A stretch of DNA of 64,000 nt. Origin: Actinophytocola sp036378875 (GTDB lineage: Bacteria > Actinomycetota > Actinomycetes > Mycobacteriales > Pseudonocardiaceae). Below, one piece after another: positions 43,903 to 50,956 of this stretch (positions are counted from its first letter, which is position 1; every line of letters starts with the position of its first letter). The position numbers and the translations under genes were made by a program. The DNA lies in NCBI RefSeq assembly GCF_036378875.1, contig NZ_DASUVO010000176.1, forward strand, positions 62,001-126,000, written 5' to 3'. The notes under the pieces are model-generated. The model saw nothing but the letters and a program-made list of their open reading frames with translations. It had not been told where the DNA came from and made no database searches.

Positions 43903-44348
43903 GTCGAACCGGTGGCCGCCAGCACCCGGGACAGCGCCGCGTGCAGCTCCTCGAGCTCGGACAGCTCCATCCCGAGCGTCTCGACCACCCGATAGGGAAT
44001 CTTCTCGGCTTCCTTGCGCAGCTCACGTCCCTTGTCCGTGAGGTCGACGGCCAGTGCGCGCTCGTCCCGCGTGCTGCGGGCTCGGGTGACGTAGCCGAGC
44101 GCTTCCAGCCGCTTGAGCATGGGGGAGAGGGTCGCGGGCTCGTGGCGCAGCGTCTCCCCGATGTCCCGAACGGTCCGTGGCGAGCGATCCCACAGGGCCA
44201 GCAGCACGAGGTACTGCGGGTGCGTGAGGCCGTAGGGCTCCAGCAGCGGGCGGTAGATCGCGATGACACTGCGCGAGGCGAGGGACAGCGCGAAGCAGAC
44301 CTGCCGGTCCAACGCCAGCGGATCAGGCCCGAGATCGATCGGCGGCAT
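43866..44348 (-). CDS. MarR family regulator (OhrR-like)
   Basis: 160 residues. Contains CFALSLASRSVIAIYRPLLE and YGLTHPQYLVLLALWDRSPR, very close to the OhrR pattern including the N-terminal Cys18 in VCFALSL that senses organic peroxide. The winged helix has DIGETLRHEPATLSPMLKRL. OhrR normally controls ohr, which is not in the window. The palindrome TTAGTGCACTAA lies between it and the DUF5313 gene, so it probably represses both. Its 3' end overlaps the response-regulator gene. Confidence 0.88.
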   Translation of the reverse strand: MPPIDLGPDPLALDRQVCFALSLASRSVIAIYRPLLEPYGLTHPQYLVLLALWDRSPRTVRDIGETLRHEPATLSPMLKRLEALGYVTRARSTRDERALAVDLTDKGRELRKEAEKIPYRVVETLGMELSELEELHAALSRVLAATGSTQKPPGDTSPVS

Positions 44349-44368
44349 GACTCACATCACCTCAATGG

Positions 44369-44380
44369 TTAGTGCACTAA
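44369..44380. promoter_or_regulatory. MarR operator palindrome TTAGTGCACTAA
   Basis: A perfect 12-bp palindrome in the 49-bp divergent promoter, followed by the imperfect copy TTAGACTACTAA at 44385-44396. It overlaps the region just upstream of the DUF5313 -10 box (TAGACT, 44385-44390), suited to repression. Confidence 0.65.
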
Positions 44381-44397
44381 ACATTAGACTACTAAGT

Positions 44398-44784
44398 ATG
44401 AAGCGACCGAACCCGGCACAGTGGCTGTGGTACGCGGTAGGTGGCCGATTGCCCGCCCGTCTGGCTCCCTGGGTGCTCCACGACGTCACCGCGAGGACCT
44501 GGGTGCTGCGGCACGCGGCCCGAGGTGGGGTGATCCTCGCCCCGATAGGCGCCGGATGCCTGCTGTTCCCCGGTCCACTGGCGCTGCGACTGGCGATGGT
44601 GCTGCTGGTGGCCATCGTCGGCGTTTACTTCTCCTTGTCGTACGTGGAGGAGAGCTGCGAACTGCGCGCAGTGAAGCACGGCTACCAGCACGGCATAGCC
44701 CGCGCCACCCGCGACGCCCGCAAGGAGAAGAAGGAGGCGGCGGAGCGTGCCCGCTACGCCGCCAGCCACCGCACGGCACCCTGA
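44398..44784 (+). CDS. DUF5313 membrane protein
   Basis: 128 residues. PNPAQWLWYAVGGRLPARLA, VLHDVTARTWVLRHAARG and two membrane helices (about 42-82), then a basic tail (ARKEKKEAAERARYAA). This matches the DUF5313 family found in mycobacteria and relatives. TAGACT at 44385-44390 is 7 bases before ATG 44398, so leaderless. Function is unknown. It is divergent from the OhrR-like gene with a shared palindrome, so peroxide control is plausible. Confidence 0.82.
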   Translation: MKRPNPAQWLWYAVGGRLPARLAPWVLHDVTARTWVLRHAARGGVILAPIGAGCLLFPGPLALRLAMVLLVAIVGVYFSLSYVEESCELRAVKHGYQHGIARATRDARKEKKEAAERARYAASHRTAP

Positions 44785-44843
44785 TCCTGGGGCCAGATTT
44801 GGCTGGAACGCCGAGTGAACACGGCACCCCGTACGCTTGCCGG

Positions 44844-46433
44844 GTGATCGCACCCGCTGTCTCGCCGGACGAGCCGGCACTGTCCGACAAATCGGACGTA
44901 AGCGCGCCTGCCTGGCGAAACGTGCTTCTGCGTGTCCTGGTTTCGGCCGGTGCCGGGGTGTTGATCTACCTCAGCAACCCGCCCCGTACGCTCTGGTGGC
45001 TCGCGCCGGTCGGCATCGCGATGCTGGGCGCGGTGATCTACCGCCGCCGCGCCCGCGCCGGGTTCGGCTACACGCTGTGCGCCGGTCTCGGCTACTTCGT
45101 CCCGCTGCTCGCGTGGACCGGCGAGTTCGTCGGCGCCGTCGCGTGGCTGCCGCTGAGCCTCGCCGAGGCCGCGCTCCTCGGGCTCGCGGGCGCCGGGATC
45201 GCCGCGGTGAGCGTGCTGCCGGCGTGGCCGGTGTGGGCGGCGTTCGTCTGGGTCGCCGGGGAGTACCTGCGCTCGCTGTTCCCGTTCGGCGGGTTCCCGT
45301 GGGGCAAGCTCGCGTTCACACAACCCGACGGCGTGTTCCTGCCGTTGGCCGCGATCGCCGGCACCCCGCTGATCGGGCTCGCGGTCACCATGACCGGGTT
45401 CGGGCTCACGGCACTGGTGCGCACGCTGCTCGTCGACCGCAGGCCCCGCCGGATCGTCGCCCCCGTGGTGGCGTTCGCGCTGCCGGTGGTCGCGGCGTTC
45501 GGCGCGTTGCCGCTCGTCGGCACGGACGCGAACGACGGTGAGGCGACCGTCGCGGTCATCCAGGGCAACGTGCCGAGGGCCGGACTCGACTTCAACGCCC
45601 AGCGCCGGGCGGTGCTGGACAACCACGTGGCCCGCACCGAGCAGCTCGCGCGGGACGTCCGCGCCGGTCGCGTCGCGCAGCCCGACCTGGTGATCTGGCC
45701 GGAGAACTCGTCGGACATCGACCCCTACCGCAACCCGGACGCGTGGTCGGCCATCAACGACGCGGCCCGCGCGATCGGCACGCCGATCGCCGTCGGCTCC
45801 GTGCTGGTCGGTGACGACGACCTGCCCCGCAACACGGTGCTGCTGTGGGACCCGGAGCGCGGCCCGATCGACCAGTACACCAAGCGGAAGCTGCAACCGT
45901 TCGGCGAGACCATGCCGTGGCGTGGGTTCTTCCGCATCTTCACCTCGGCCGTTGACCGCGCGGGCAAGTTCGTGCCGGGCACCGAACCGGTCGTGTTCAA
46001 GATGGCCAACGCCCGCGTCGGCATCGCGACCTGCTACGAGGTCGCGTTCGACGACGTGGTGCGTGAGTCCGTGGCGGGCGCCAACATCCTCGCCGTGCCG
46101 ACGAACAACGCGACGTTCGGCTGGACGGAGATGACCTACCAGCAGCTCGCGATGGACCGGGTGCGTGCCGTCGAGCACGGGCGCACGGTCGCGGTGGCGG
46201 CGACGAGCGGAGTGAGCGCCTTCGTCCGCCCGGACGGCTCCGTCACCCAGTCGACCGGCCTTTTCACGGCCGCGGCCTTGGTCGAGCGGGTGCCGCTCCG
46301 GTCGACGACTACGCTGTCGGACCAACTGGGCCCGGCCCCGGAGTGGGCCATGGTGCTCGTCGGACTGGGCGCGCTGGGCATCGCGATCATGATCCGGCGG
46401 CGCGGCCGGCAGGCAACTGACCGAACTGAGTGA
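44844..46433 (+). CDS. lnt: Apolipoprotein N-acyltransferase
   Basis: 529 residues. About seven membrane helices, then a nitrilase-fold domain with the catalytic triad Glu287 (WPENSSD), Lys347 (YTKRKLQPFGE) and Cys397 (IATCYEVAFDD). Lnt adds the third acyl chain to lipoproteins. GTG 44844 has TACGCT at 44832-44837, 6 bases away, so the transcript is probably leaderless. It is followed 39 bp later by ppm1, a pair that is fused in M. tuberculosis. The preceding in-frame sequence is not coding. Confidence 0.94.
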   Translation: MIAPAVSPDEPALSDKSDVSAPAWRNVLLRVLVSAGAGVLIYLSNPPRTLWWLAPVGIAMLGAVIYRRRARAGFGYTLCAGLGYFVPLLAWTGEFVGAVAWLPLSLAEAALLGLAGAGIAAVSVLPAWPVWAAFVWVAGEYLRSLFPFGGFPWGKLAFTQPDGVFLPLAAIAGTPLIGLAVTMTGFGLTALVRTLLVDRRPRRIVAPVVAFALPVVAAFGALPLVGTDANDGEATVAVIQGNVPRAGLDFNAQRRAVLDNHVARTEQLARDVRAGRVAQPDLVIWPENSSDIDPYRNPDAWSAINDAARAIGTPIAVGSVLVGDDDLPRNTVLLWDPERGPIDQYTKRKLQPFGETMPWRGFFRIFTSAVDRAGKFVPGTEPVVFKMANARVGIATCYEVAFDDVVRESVAGANILAVPTNNATFGWTEMTYQQLAMDRVRAVEHGRTVAVAATSGVSAFVRPDGSVTQSTGLFTAAALVERVPLRSTTTLSDQLGPAPEWAMVLVGLGALGIAIMIRRRGRQATDRTE

Positions 46434-46472
46434 CTGACCGGCGCGGAAAGGCGCCGGCGAGGAGGGTGACGA

Positions 46473-47219
46473 ATGGCGGAGCAGCTCGAGCCGGTGCTCG
46501 TGGTGATCCCGACGTACAACGAGCGGGACAACATCGAGCGGATCGTGAGCCGGCTACGCGCCGCACTGCCGAACGCGCACGCCCTCATCGTGGATGACGG
46601 CAGCCCGGACGGCACCGGCGAGATCGCCGATCGCCTCGCCAGCGAGGACGAGCGGATCCACGTCATGCACCGGACCGAGAAGAACGGTCTTGGCGCGGCG
46701 TACGTGGCGGGCTTCACATGGGGTCTGGACCGCGACTACGCCGTACTGGTGGAGATGGACGCCGACGGCTCGCACGCGCCGGAGGACCTGCCGAAGATGC
46801 TCGACGCGCTGCGGGACGCCGACCTCGCCATCGGTTCGCGCTACGTCCCCGGCGGCAAGATCGTGAACTGGCCCAAGAGCCGGTACCTGCTGTCCTGGGG
46901 TGCCAACACCTACGCCCGCGTCGCACTCGGCGCGCGTGTGAAGGACATGACCGCGGGCTTCCGCGCCTACCGCCGCGAGGCACTGCAGAAGATCCGCATC
47001 GACAACGTCGCCTCCCGCGGGTACTGCTTCCAGATCGACCTGGGCTGGCGCACCATCGAGGCCGGCTTCACCGTGGTCGAGGTCCCGATCACCTTCACCG
47101 AGCGCGAGCACGGCGTGTCGAAGATGAGCAGCGACGTGGTCCGCGAGGCGCTGATCCGCGTGACCAAGTGGGGCCTGCGCCGTCGCGGCAACCAGGTGAG
47201 GGCACTGTTCAGGCGCTGA
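46473..47219 (+). CDS. ppm1: Polyprenol monophosphomannose synthase (Dpm1/Ppm1 type)
   Basis: 248 residues. GT2 motifs VVIPTYNERDNIERIV, IVDDGSPDGT, EMDADGSHAPEDLP (the DxD-like DAD) and REHGVSKMSSDVV. It transfers mannose from GDP-mannose to polyprenyl phosphate, the donor for protein O-mannosylation and lipoglycans. It lacks the C-terminal membrane domain, which here is the separate upstream lnt product. ATG 46473 is well placed after GAGGAGG. Confidence 0.93.
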   Translation: MAEQLEPVLVVIPTYNERDNIERIVSRLRAALPNAHALIVDDGSPDGTGEIADRLASEDERIHVMHRTEKNGLGAAYVAGFTWGLDRDYAVLVEMDADGSHAPEDLPKMLDALRDADLAIGSRYVPGGKIVNWPKSRYLLSWGANTYARVALGARVKDMTAGFRAYRREALQKIRIDNVASRGYCFQIDLGWRTIEAGFTVVEVPITFTEREHGVSKMSSDVVREALIRVTKWGLRRRGNQVRALFRR

Positions 47220-47254
47220 CCGTCCCGGCCGGCCCGTCGCCGGCCAGGACGGTC
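47218..47254. terminator. Terminator between ppm1 and the GH19 gene
   Basis: GACCGTCC (47218-47225) pairs with GGACGGTC (47247-47254), and inside GGCCGG pairs with CCGGCC, with one mismatch and a 7-base loop. It lies between convergent genes. Confidence 0.65.
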
Positions 47255-47262
47255 GTATTGCC

Positions 47263-47967
47263 TCAGCAGTACAGGTTGCTGCCCGCCGGCACGCCGATCT
47301 GCTGGGTGAACTGGCGGTACTTGCTGACGCGGCTCTCCACCTGACCCGGGTTGCCGCCGTTGCACTCCAACGAGCCGTTGATGCTTCGGATCGTCTCGCC
47401 GAAGCCACGCTGGTTCGCCATCGCGGCGTGGGGTGTCATGGTGCCGGGGCCGCGTTGGGTCATCCAGTACCAGAGCGCGGTCTTCCAGGACACGGCCGCG
47501 TTGTTCTGGACCTGCCACGGGTCGTTCAGCAGGTTGATGCCCAGGTGGTCGCCGGCGGCCTTGTAGTTGAAGTTCCAGCTCAGCTGGATCGGGCCGCGGC
47601 CGTAGTACGCGGACTGGCCCGCTGGGCAGCCGTACGACTGGCTCCAGTCGCAGTAATGCGGGTAGTTGGCCTGGTTCTGCTCCACGATGTGGACGAGTCC
47701 GCCCGTTTCGTGGTGCACGTTCGCGAGGAACGCGGCCGCTTCCTGTTTGCGGACGGTGTCGCTGCCGGTGGCGGCGAAGGCGGGGAAGCTGTCCATCGCG
47801 GTGGTCAGCCCGCTGTAGCTGTAGAAGGCGTTCCTGTTCGGGAACATCTGGTTGAACTGCGCCTGCGTCACCACGAACGTGCGTTTCGGGGTGACGTCAG
47901 CGACGGCGGAGCCCGCCGTCAGCAGCGAGGCGAACGCGATCAGCGCCGCCGTCAGTCGGATCTTCAT
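47263..47967 (-). CDS. Secreted GH19 chitinase
   Basis: 234 residues. Signal peptide KIRLTAALIAFASLLTAGSA followed by the catalytic domain. Glu87 in HHETGG is the general acid and Glu96 the base, 9 residues later as in the family. YGRGPIQLSWNFNYKAAG and Cys pairs are present. No chitin-binding domain is attached, so it is a catalytic-only form that hydrolyses chitin or possibly fungal walls. GAGGAG precedes ATG 47967. A DasR-like site sits at 48018-48033 upstream, indicating induction by N-acetylglucosamine. Confidence 0.9.
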   Translation of the reverse strand: MKIRLTAALIAFASLLTAGSAVADVTPKRTFVVTQAQFNQMFPNRNAFYSYSGLTTAMDSFPAFAATGSDTVRKQEAAAFLANVHHETGGLVHIVEQNQANYPHYCDWSQSYGCPAGQSAYYGRGPIQLSWNFNYKAAGDHLGINLLNDPWQVQNNAAVSWKTALWYWMTQRGPGTMTPHAAMANQRGFGETIRSINGSLECNGGNPGQVESRVSKYRQFTQQIGVPAGSNLYC

Positions 47968-48017
47968 GGTCACTCCTCGGGGCAGGGTCGCTTCGGAGTG
48001 TCATCAACCATCCCAGA

Positions 48018-48033
48018 ATTGGTCTAAACCAGT
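48018..48033 (-). promoter_or_regulatory. DasR-responsive element (dre) of the GH19 chitinase
   Basis: The minus strand reads ACTGGTTTAGACCAAT, matching 14 of 16 positions of the Streptomyces DasR consensus ACTGGTCTAGACCACT. It lies 51 bp upstream of the chitinase ATG and overlaps a -35-like TTGACT. DasR represses chitin-utilisation genes until GlcNAc-6-phosphate accumulates. Confidence 0.75.
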
Positions 48034-48056
48034 CAAGAGAGTGTGGCGATCGCGGG

Positions 48057-48668
48057 GTGGAACGGGCTCCTCGGCTGCGCAAGACGGGCGGACACGCGGT
48101 CGACCTGTTCCGTCCGGCGATGGACATCACCGAACGCATGGGGGTGCTGCCGCGCGTCGAGGCGGCGAAGACGGCGACCACGAGGTTGACGATCGTTCGC
48201 GAGGGCAGGAACGCACCGGTCTGCGTGGACCTGACCAAGGTCCTCGGCGCCGCGTCCGATCGCCACGTCGAGATCATGCGTGACGACCTCAGCGAGATCT
48301 ACTACGACGCGACGACCGCCGACGTCGAGTACGTTTTCGACGATTCGATCACGAGCATCGAAGACGATCTCGTCACGTTCGAACGCAACGCCCCGCGAAG
48401 GTTCGACATCGTGGTCGGCGCCGACGGCCTGCACTCGAACGTCCGGCGGCTCGTCTTCGGCGCGAACGTCCAGGAGGCGTTCATCGGCGCCTACCTCGCC
48501 GTGTTGACCGCGCCGAAGGGCCGGGTGCTCGACGGGGAGATGCGCAGCCACGTCGGCGCCGGCCGCATGGCCGGCAGGTACGGGGCACGGCATCTCGACG
48601 ACGAGCGGGTCGTCTTCCTGTTCCGCAGCGCACGCCAGCTCGTCAGGGACTACGCGTTGGCCAGCTGA
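48057..48668 (+). pseudogene. Remnant of an FAD-dependent monooxygenase
   Basis: 204 codons. The start VERAPRLRKTGGHAVDLFRP corresponds to the part just after the FAD-binding GxGxxG motif, which should precede it but is absent. The middle has RRFDIVVGADGLHSNVRRLV, the GD motif region, and the frame ends near FLFRSARQLVRDYALAS about midway through a normal 390-residue protein. Both ends are therefore missing. Upstream DNA is the chitinase promoter, so the gene was truncated by rearrangement and is unlikely to encode an active enzyme. Confidence 0.7.
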
Positions 48669-48671
48669 AAT

Positions 48672-48713
48672 ACGCCGGATGCCACATCGGCGAACCGATG
48701 TGGCATCCGGCGT
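48672..48713. terminator. 19-bp perfect-stem terminator with CGAA loop
   Basis: 48672-48690 pairs perfectly with 48695-48713 around the tetraloop CGAA. It lies between the monooxygenase remnant and the convergent rbpA, and for rbpA is followed by TATTTC. This is the strongest hairpin seen in the window. Confidence 0.8.
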
Positions 48714-48730
48714 TCACAGCCCAGCGCGGC

Positions 48731-49075
48731 CTACGCGGTACGGCTGCGGCGAACCTTCAGCTCCTGTAGCCGCTCGGCCAGGAGGTCCTCCAGCTCCGGG
48801 ATGGTCCGGCGCTCGAGAAGCATGTCCCAGTGCGTGCGCGGCGGCTTGACCTTCTTGGTCTCTGGCTCGGATCCATCGATAAGCTTGGACGAGGTGCCGT
48901 GCAGACGGCACTCCCACATCGATGGAACCTCGGCGTCGTCGGAGAAGGGGACCTCGAACTCATGGTCCTTCGGACACGCGTAGCGGATCGTCCGCCGTGG
49001 CGCTAGGTCGTGGTTACGATCGGTCTCGTAGCTGACCGCGCCAAGTCGGCTTCCACGGAGTACACGGTCGGCCAT
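48731..49075 (-). CDS. rbpA: RNA polymerase-binding protein RbpA
   Basis: 114 residues. MADRVLRGSRLGAVSYETDR, a zinc-binding CPKDHEFEVPF with WECRLHGTSS, and the sigma-interacting C-terminal PRTHWDMLLERRTIPELEDL are all diagnostic. RbpA stabilises the RNAP-sigma open complex and is essential or growth-promoting in actinobacteria. ATG 49075 is preceded by AAAGGACG. The promoter must lie in the 248-bp gap to tdk, which contains a 9-bp inverted repeat. Confidence 0.96.
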   Translation of the reverse strand: MADRVLRGSRLGAVSYETDRNHDLAPRRTIRYACPKDHEFEVPFSDDAEVPSMWECRLHGTSSKLIDGSEPETKKVKPPRTHWDMLLERRTIPELEDLLAERLQELKVRRSRTA

Positions 49076-49210
49076 GGCGACGTCCTTTCGTTCGGTTCAC
49101 AGCGGCCAGGCTGGAACCAAGGGTGGTGCTCACCATCAGCAACGCCAGAGTGCGCCCAAACGTTCCCACCTACCGCACTCCGTCGCTCACGGTGACCCGC
49201 GGCAACCCCT

Positions 49211-49238
49211 GCCTCTATAGCTTCCACCGTATAGAGGC
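49211..49238. repeat. Inverted repeat in the rbpA upstream region
   Basis: GCCTCTATA (49211-49219) and TATAGAGGC (49230-49238) form a 9-bp perfect stem with a 10-base loop, 136 bases upstream of rbpA. The 248-bp gap contains no gene. The arm also spells TATAGA in the rbpA direction, so it may double as a promoter element. Confidence 0.5.
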
Positions 49239-49323
49239 GTCTTAAACACGTTCGTGACGCGTGACTCCGAGGATTGCTCTATGACGTCGCCCACTTGGTG
49301 CAAGACGTTCACCAGGATGGCGG

Positions 49324-50061
49324 TCAGGTCAAGCTCAGCTGCCCGCGTCCGGCGACGGCCGGGCCGAGATCGCCGACGCGGAAGTGTCGCCGACACAACA
49401 CTTGGTAACGGACGGTAGTCGCCGGAACGGAATCAGGTAATTCACGGTCCGTGTCCGCCACGAGCACTGTGTCGCCCGCCCGTATGACGACGCCGTCGGA
49501 CACCCGCGCGTTGAACCGGGCCGGCAGCCCGCACCAGCACAGGACGTCCACCTGGACCGGCTCCAGCTCGTCCGCGAGCTCGAACAGCCGCCGCGAGCCG
49601 GGGAACATCCGGCTGCGGAAGTCGGTCGCGATACCGAAGCAGTAGACGTCGACCTGCACGTCGTCGGCGAGCTCCGCGAGCTGGTCCACCTGGTCGGGGG
49701 TGAGGAACTGGGCCTCGTCGACGATCACGTAGTCGACCCGCGTGCCCGCGGCCCACCGCGCGCGGACCAGGACGCGCAGGTCGACGTCGGCCTGCACCTC
49801 GATCGCCTGCCTGGTGATGCCGATGCGGCTGGTGATCTGCGGCTGGCCGGACCGGTCGTGGTGGACCAGGAGCAGCCCCTTGCGCCCCTGCCTGGCCTGG
49901 TTGTGGTCGACCTGCAGTGCGAGTGTGGACTTACCGCAGTCCATCGGCCCGTAGTAGAACCGCAGATGTCCCACGACGGGTGCGGCCCGCCTTGATCCGG
50001 CTGCGGGCACCGAGGACAGTGCGTCGGTCGGGTCACTGAGACGCGTCGGCATGGGATCCAC
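49324..50061 (-). CDS. tdk: Thymidine kinase (type II)
   Basis: 245 residues. P-loop GPMDCGKST, Walker B-like VIVDEAQFLTPDQVDQLAEL, and C-terminal zinc residues CWCG and CRRHF. Phosphorylates thymidine with ATP. The residues before VGHLRFYYGPMDCG form a variable N-terminal extension. GTG 50061 has TAGGGT 8 bases upstream (minus strand, 50070-50075), pointing to leaderless initiation; ATG 50052 is an alternative. Confidence 0.92.
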   Translation of the reverse strand: MDPMPTRLSDPTDALSSVPAAGSRRAAPVVGHLRFYYGPMDCGKSTLALQVDHNQARQGRKGLLLVHHDRSGQPQITSRIGITRQAIEVQADVDLRVLVRARWAAGTRVDYVIVDEAQFLTPDQVDQLAELADDVQVDVYCFGIATDFRSRMFPGSRRLFELADELEPVQVDVLCWCGLPARFNARVSDGVVIRAGDTVLVADTDRELPDSVPATTVRYQVLCRRHFRVGDLGPAVAGRGQLSLT

Positions 50062-50076
50062 GGCAGCAGACCCTAT

Positions 50077-50433
50077 CTACAGGGCCGCGGCCACCGTGAT
50101 CCCCACGTACGCCGCGCCCAAGCCCGCCACCAGAGAGACTCCAGCGTTCAGCGTCGCGAGCAAGTACGTCCGCTGCTGGAGCAAGCGGAGCGTCTCGTAG
50201 CTGAAGGTGGAGTAGGTCGTCAACGCGCCGCAGAAACCCACCCCGAGCAGCGCGGAAAGACCCGGTGTCGCCGGCAGGCCGGCGAGCACGCCGAGCACAA
50301 GGCTGCCGACCACGTTGACCGCGAGCGTGCCCCATGGGAACACCGAGTCGTGCCGGGCCTGGACGAACCGGTCGAGCAGGTAGCGCAGCGGCGCGCCGAC
50401 CGCCGCGCCGGCGGCCACCAGGACCACGTTCAC
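50077..50433 (-). CDS. fluC: Fluoride channel subunit FluC (second copy)
   Basis: 118 residues starting at GTG 50433. Four membrane helices, with NVVGSLVLG and FCGALTTYSTFSYE, the fluoride-pore signatures of CrcB/FluC. It overlaps the other fluC gene by GTGA, so the pair is cotranslated and should assemble as a heterodimer, a known arrangement in Gram-positive bacteria. The in-frame region ahead of the GTG lies inside the first copy and is not coding. Confidence 0.93.
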   Translation of the reverse strand: MNVVLVAAGAAVGAPLRYLLDRFVQARHDSVFPWGTLAVNVVGSLVLGVLAGLPATPGLSALLGVGFCGALTTYSTFSYETLRLLQQRTYLLATLNAGVSLVAGLGAAYVGITVAAAL

Positions 50434-50894
50434 GGGCTGACCGCCGAACGCCGCCGGACCACCACCGCGCGGGTGCCGAACCAACCGGCCGCGGTCGCGA
50501 TCAGGGCCGTCACCGCTGTCCCGCCCAGGTACAGCAACGCGAGCCCCGGCGCGCCTTCTGTCACCATGTCCCGCACGTCCACCATCGCCGTGGAGAAAGT
50601 CGTGTAGCCACCCAGCACCCCTACTCCAAAGAATGGACGAAGGTATCGCTGGTTCGGCCAAACCTCGGTGACCAGCACCATCAGCACGCCGATCAGGAAG
50701 CAGCCGCTGACGTTGGTGAGCCAGGTCGCGAACGGCCAGGTGCCCGGAGCGTGCGGCAGCAGATGTGCCAGGCCGTAGCGCGCGAGAGCACCCACCACCC
50801 CTCCTGCCGCGATCACGGCGAGAAGTGCCGCCGACAGCTCACCTCGTTGCTTCGGATCGTGGAGGTCCACGTCCGGGTCGGTGGGCACCAGCAT
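50430..50894 (-). CDS. fluC: Fluoride channel subunit FluC (first copy)
   Basis: 154 residues. Four helices with TNVSGCFLIGVLMVLV and LGGYTTFSTAMVDV, the FluC pore motifs, after a 20-residue hydrophilic N-terminus (DLHDPKQRGELSAALLAVI). It is the leading gene of the double fluC operon. No fluoride riboswitch is recognisable in the 61 bp up to lysE. Confidence 0.92.
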   Translation of the reverse strand: MLVPTDPDVDLHDPKQRGELSAALLAVIAAGGVVGALARYGLAHLLPHAPGTWPFATWLTNVSGCFLIGVLMVLVTEVWPNQRYLRPFFGVGVLGGYTTFSTAMVDVRDMVTEGAPGLALLYLGGTAVTALIATAAGWFGTRAVVVRRRSAVSP

Positions 50895-50921
50895 GTTCGT
50901 TTCCTACCCCAGCGCCCGTGC

Positions 50922-50956
50922 ACCCGCGTGACCGGTGTGGGCAAGCGCACGCGGGT
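50922..50956 (-). terminator. Hairpin at the lysE 3' end
   Basis: ACCCGCGTG (50922-50930) pairs with CACGCGGGT (50948-50956) around a 17-base loop. It starts at the lysE stop and lies before fluC, so it probably ends lysE transcription. Confidence 0.55.

Noticed and set aside
49187..49260. Sigma-R promoter for rbpA (GGAAT-N18-GTT)
   Set aside because: GGAAG occurs but the distance to the next GTT is 14, not 18, so the match is not supported.
50895..50955. Fluoride riboswitch before the fluC pair
   Set aside because: The 61-bp gap is dominated by a hairpin belonging to lysE, and I see no crcB-type pseudoknot sequence.
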